From: Bacteroidales bacterium
GTDB lineage: Bacteria; Bacteroidota; Bacteroidia; Bacteroidales; UBA10428
NCBI GenBank assembly: GCA_003508755.1
Contig: DNTK01000091.1
Span: 1-7,816, forward strand
Direction of reading: 5' to 3'
Length of the DNA stretch: 7,816 bases
The translations under genes and the position numbers were made by a program. Within the stretch, counting starts at the first letter, position 1; every line of letters begins with the position of its first letter. Below, one piece after another: positions 4,877-7,816 of the stretch. The notes beneath the pieces were generated by a model. That model saw only the letters and a list, made by a program, of their open reading frames with translations, was not told where the DNA came from and made no database searches.

Positions 4877-7291
4877 ATGAGCAGCACATTAAAAGAAACA
4901 GGTTTAACGAAAGACGAGGTATTAAACGACTACAAAATCGGCTGGCAAAGCCGCCAACTGAGCATTCTTGGCCGAAAGGAAGTGTTGACAGGCAAAGCAA
5001 AATTTGGAATATTTGGCGATGGTAAAGAACTTGCACAGGTTACTCTGGCTCATTTCTTTAAGAAGGGCGACTGGCGTTCAGGATATTATCGCGACCAAAC
5101 CCTTATGCTTGCCACGCAAATGTTTACACTTGACGAATTCTTTCACCAACTATATGGCTCAACCAATACAGCACTGAATCCTTCCAATGGAGGTCGTTCG
5201 TTTAACAATCATTTTGGTTCACGAATTGTTACAGAACAAGGTGATTGGGTATCGCAAATCAAGCAAAAGAACACAGCTGCTGACTTATCACCTACAGCTG
5301 GCCAAATGCCCCGGTCGATCGGTTTAGCATTGGCTTCAAAACTCTACCGCGAAAATAAGGAGCTCAGCAAGAATAATCATTTTACAAATGGCGGCAACGA
5401 GGTAGTCTTTGCTTCCATTGGCGATGCCAGCACTTCCGAGGGGCATTTTTTTGAGGTATTAAACAGTGCAGGAGTTCTTCAAGTACCACTAGTAACATGC
5501 GTATGGGACGATGGTTATGGCATCTCGGTTGATAAAAGTAAACAAACCATAAAATCCAGCATCTCTGAAGCACTTAAAGGATTTGAAAAGAAGAAAAACA
5601 CCAATGGTATACGCATATACAAAGCCAGAGGGTGGAATTATGCTGAGCTACTGAGTGTGTATTCGGAAGGTGTTAAGCATGCCCGCGAAAACCATGTTCC
5701 GGTACTTTTTCATATTGATGAGATCACTCAACCACTGGGACATTCAACATCCGGATCGCACGAACGGTATAAATCACACGAACGCCTCAAATGGGAAGAG
5801 GAATATGATGGTTTAAAAAAGATGCGTGAATGGATAATAAAAGAAAAAATCGCTTCTGCTGACCAACTGGATAGTCTTGAAAAACAGGCTGAGCAAGATG
5901 TATTGGAGGCAAAAAGGAAAGCCTGGAAATCATTCAGAGCCGTAATTAATACGCAAAAAGAATCCCTTCTGCAAATAATTAAAGGAAAAAGCTGCCAGTG
6001 TAAACAGGAAAAGATTGATAAATTATCTATTCTCTCAAGAAATCTGGAGCAGATAAAGAACCCTATACGCCGCGATGTAACTTCCACGGCACGTAAACTG
6101 CAACGTTATATTTGTTCCGACTGCCCCGCGCGCGAAAGTTTTCAGGAGAAATTAAAGGACTGGATTGCCCTAAACCGGTTCGAGCATTTTGAACAATATA
6201 GTTCAAGTGTTTATTCCGAAAATGAAAAATCGGTGCTTCTACAAAAAGAAATAAAACCAGAATTTTCTGACAACCCGGAGGAAGTTCCCGGACGTTTGAT
6301 TATTCGTGACAACTTTGATAAACTCTTCGAGAAACATAAGAACCTGGTTGCGTTTGGCGAGGATGTTGGAAAAATAGGTGGCGTAAATCAGACTTATGAA
6401 GGATTGCAGGAAAAATTTGGAAAGCACAGGGTATTCGATACCGGCATTCGTGAAACTACTATCATGGGTAAAGGAATTGGATTGGCCCTGCGAGGTTTCA
6501 GACCAATAGCCGAGATCCAATACCTCGATTATTTGTTGTACGGCCTTCAGACCCTTAGTGACGATTTAGCCACATTACACTGGCGAACAGCTGCCGGACA
6601 GTCAGCACCCCTCATCATAAGTACCAGAGGACACAGGCTCGAAGGAATCTGGCATGCTGGCTCTCCCATTGGAATGATTATTAATGCACTCCGCGGAATA
6701 TACTTGTGCGTGCCACGAAACATGACACAAGCTGCCGGTTTTTACAACATGCTGCTGGAAGGAAACGATCCGGCCATCGTCATTGAACCGTTAAACGGCT
6801 ACCGCTTAAAAGAAAAGCTACCACAAAACCTGGGAGATTATAAAATTCCATTGGGTATGCCTGAATTCATGAATCATGGCGATGATGTTACAGTAGTTAC
6901 CTATGGCTCGAGTGTTAGGGTAGCTCATGAAGCCGTTAAGCAACTTGAAGAGGTAGGTATTTTTATAGATTTAATAGATGTGCAAACTTTGCTTCCTTTT
7001 GATATTAATGAGGTTATTGTGGAATCCATAAAACGGACCAATAAGGTTATTTTTATGGACGAAGATGTACCGGGAGGTGCTTCGGCTTACATGATGCAAA
7101 AAGTTCTTGAGGAACAAGGGGGATTTGAGTTTCTTGAGCTGGCCCCAAAAACATTAACGGGCAGAGATCACCGTCCGGCGTACACTTCCGATGGTGATTA
7201 CTATTCGAATCCCATTGCCGACGACTTATTCGAAATGGCCTATGAAATGATGCATGACATACATCCCGAGAAATTTCCAAGACTCTTTTAA
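4877..7291 (+). CDS. Fused alpha/beta E1 component of a 2-oxoacid (branched-chain type) dehydrogenase
   Basis: Thiamine diphosphate (ThDP)-dependent E1 decarboxylates a 2-oxoacid and transfers the acyl group to lipoyl-E2. The 804-residue protein joins both E1 subunits. The alpha part (about 1-340) has the ThDP/Mg site GDAST (from 182) and, 30 residues on, WDDGYGIS (DD at 211-212 in place of the usual NN), then GHSTSGSHERY (from 288), which resembles the HSTSDD loop of branched-chain E1 alpha. A charged, helical linker (about 340-465) holds Cys373, Cys375, Cys413 and Cys416. The beta part (about 470-804) shows FGEDVGKIGGVN, FDTGIRETTIMG with the expected ThDP-activating Glu526, RGHRLEGIWHAGSP with His593, and a transketolase C-terminal domain from about 680. 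The start is set at ATG 4877 (MSSTLKE), not the in-frame TTG at 4859. I recall Bacteroidota proteins of this same fused type. The substrate is not proven, and no E2 or E3 gene is in the window. Confidence 0.9.
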   Translation: MSSTLKETGLTKDEVLNDYKIGWQSRQLSILGRKEVLTGKAKFGIFGDGKELAQVTLAHFFKKGDWRSGYYRDQTLMLATQMFTLDEFFHQLYGSTNTALNPSNGGRSFNNHFGSRIVTEQGDWVSQIKQKNTAADLSPTAGQMPRSIGLALASKLYRENKELSKNNHFTNGGNEVVFASIGDASTSEGHFFEVLNSAGVLQVPLVTCVWDDGYGISVDKSKQTIKSSISEALKGFEKKKNTNGIRIYKARGWNYAELLSVYSEGVKHARENHVPVLFHIDEITQPLGHSTSGSHERYKSHERLKWEEEYDGLKKMREWIIKEKIASADQLDSLEKQAEQDVLEAKRKAWKSFRAVINTQKESLLQIIKGKSCQCKQEKIDKLSILSRNLEQIKNPIRRDVTSTARKLQRYICSDCPARESFQEKLKDWIALNRFEHFEQYSSSVYSENEKSVLLQKEIKPEFSDNPEEVPGRLIIRDNFDKLFEKHKNLVAFGEDVGKIGGVNQTYEGLQEKFGKHRVFDTGIRETTIMGKGIGLALRGFRPIAEIQYLDYLLYGLQTLSDDLATLHWRTAAGQSAPLIISTRGHRLEGIWHAGSPIGMIINALRGIYLCVPRNMTQAAGFYNMLLEGNDPAIVIEPLNGYRLKEKLPQNLGDYKIPLGMPEFMNHGDDVTVVTYGSSVRVAHEAVKQLEEVGIFIDLIDVQTLLPFDINEVIVESIKRTNKVIFMDEDVPGGASAYMMQKVLEEQGGFEFLELAPKTLTGRDHRPAYTSDGDYYSNPIADDLFEMAYEMMHDIHPEKFPRLF

Positions 7292-7316
7292 TTATTTGCA
7301 AGCTTTTATATCTTTA
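7286..7316 (+). promoter_or_regulatory. Weak promoter candidate for the secreted protein gene
   Basis: TATCTTTA (7309-7316) matches the Bacteroidota -7 box except for its last base, and TTTT at 7286-7289, overlapping the end of the E1 gene, lies 19 bases upstream as a poor -33 box. The 43-base gap shows no terminator hairpin, so read-through from the E1 gene is equally possible. Confidence 0.25.
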
Positions 7317-7334
7317 ATAAAAAACTATTCCAGC

Positions 7335-7816
7335 ATGAAAAAAATAACAACACTCCTGTTTCTCGGTCTGTTTCTATCCCTGAGTATACTTGCCCAGAAA
7401 ATTGAAATAACCCCCCAGTATGGTTATCATTTAAACAGTAAAGCGCATTATTATCAGGGAACAATTTCGGTAAAAGACAATCCTACCTATGGACTAACCA
7501 TTGGTGTGCCCCTTGCTTATAATTTATATGGCGAGTTTAGTTACTCCCGTTCTGATTCGAAAGCAGATTTTTTTGCTACGCGCCCTGATTATACAGATGA
7601 TAGCTTTGAAATGGCCAGCAATTATTTTATGCTGAGCGGGGCCAAGCAGGTAGGAACAGATAAGGTTGCAGGCTTTGGCGGCTTACAGCTCGGAGCAGCA
7701 TGGTTCGATTCAAAGACTTCTCGCATTAACGATGTATGGCGGTTTGCTGTTGGACTGGGTGCAGGTGCAAAATTATACCTGAACGATCGGATAGGTATTC
7801 GGCTGCAGGGCAGGTT
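7335..7816 (+). CDS. Secreted, probable outer-membrane beta-barrel protein (3'-truncated)
   Basis: The first 160 codons are visible, open to the window edge. ATG 7335 begins a clear type I signal peptide: MKK, a hydrophobic core, then a likely cleavage after SILA with QK as the mature N-terminus. No lipobox cysteine is present. The mature part consists of short alternating strands rich in Gly, Tyr and Phe (for example ITPQYGYHL, YGLTIGVPLAYNLYGEFSYSRS, VAGFGGLQLGAAWF, RFAVGLGAGAKLYLNDRIGIRLQG), which is the pattern of a small outer-membrane beta-barrel of the OmpA/OprF-like type. The phrase on accumulating a protein-level G-A-K-L-Y-L-N-D-R-I-G-I-R turn is common in such barrels. It follows the E1 gene by 43 bases on the same strand; no functional link is evident. 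The family cannot be fixed without the C-terminal part. Confidence 0.75.
   Translation, partial: MKKITTLLFLGLFLSLSILAQKIEITPQYGYHLNSKAHYYQGTISVKDNPTYGLTIGVPLAYNLYGEFSYSRSDSKADFFATRPDYTDDSFEMASNYFMLSGAKQVGTDKVAGFGGLQLGAAWFDSKTSRINDVWRFAVGLGAGAKLYLNDRIGIRLQGR

Noticed and set aside
5728..6087. Cysteine- and serine-rich open frame of 119 codons on the minus strand inside the E1 gene
   Set aside because: It is antisense to the helical linker region; the Ser/Phe/Cys richness comes from reverse-complemented Lys/Glu/Ala codons.

Overview
The window looks like a chromosomal segment from a member of the Bacteroidota, probably an anaerobic or marine lineage such as Marinilabiliales/Prolixibacteraceae (the lineage guess is an inference). 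Support comes from the nqr gene order, moderate-to-low GC, near absence of Shine-Dalgarno sites, several matches to the Bacteroidota promoter (-33 TTTG, -7 TAnnTTTG), and an 800-residue fused alpha/beta 2-oxoacid dehydrogenase of a type I know from this phylum. No mobile element, CRISPR array, tRNA or rRNA is visible.

Region 1 (1-3305) is the distal half of the operon for the Na+-translocating NADH:quinone oxidoreductase: nqrC (cut off at its 5' end by the window edge), nqrD, nqrE and nqrF, tightly packed with gaps of 3, 7 and 21 bases. nqrA and nqrB are expected just upstream. A strong hairpin with a T-rich tail closes the operon directly after nqrF. All four subunits keep the key residues: the flavinylation threonine of NqrC, the paired membrane cysteines of NqrD and NqrE, and the 2Fe-2S, FAD and NADH sites of NqrF.

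Region 2 (3303-4747) holds apbE, the flavin transferase that would attach FMN to NqrC (and NqrB), behind its own probable promoter. Converging on it is a small membrane protein gene on the minus strand with one membrane helix and three cysteines. Its position beside apbE and its layout recall the NQR maturation factor NqrM, although it lacks the NqrM signature. It is the most interesting unknown here.

Region 3 (4700-7291) starts with a 177-base AT-rich divergent intergenic region and continues with a single long gene for a fused alpha-beta E1 of branched-chain 2-oxoacid dehydrogenase type. Its alpha-beta linker carries four cysteines. Region 4 (7335-7816) is the 5' part of a secreted, probably outer-membrane beta-barrel protein that runs off the window.

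Functionally, the first two regions form one system: NADH oxidised by NqrF, electrons passed through the NqrD/E cluster and the covalent FMNs to quinone, Na+ pumped out, with ApbE as the maturase. The E1 enzyme would feed NADH to such a chain through 2-oxoacid oxidation, but no E2 or E3 gene is in view, so that link is only metabolic context.
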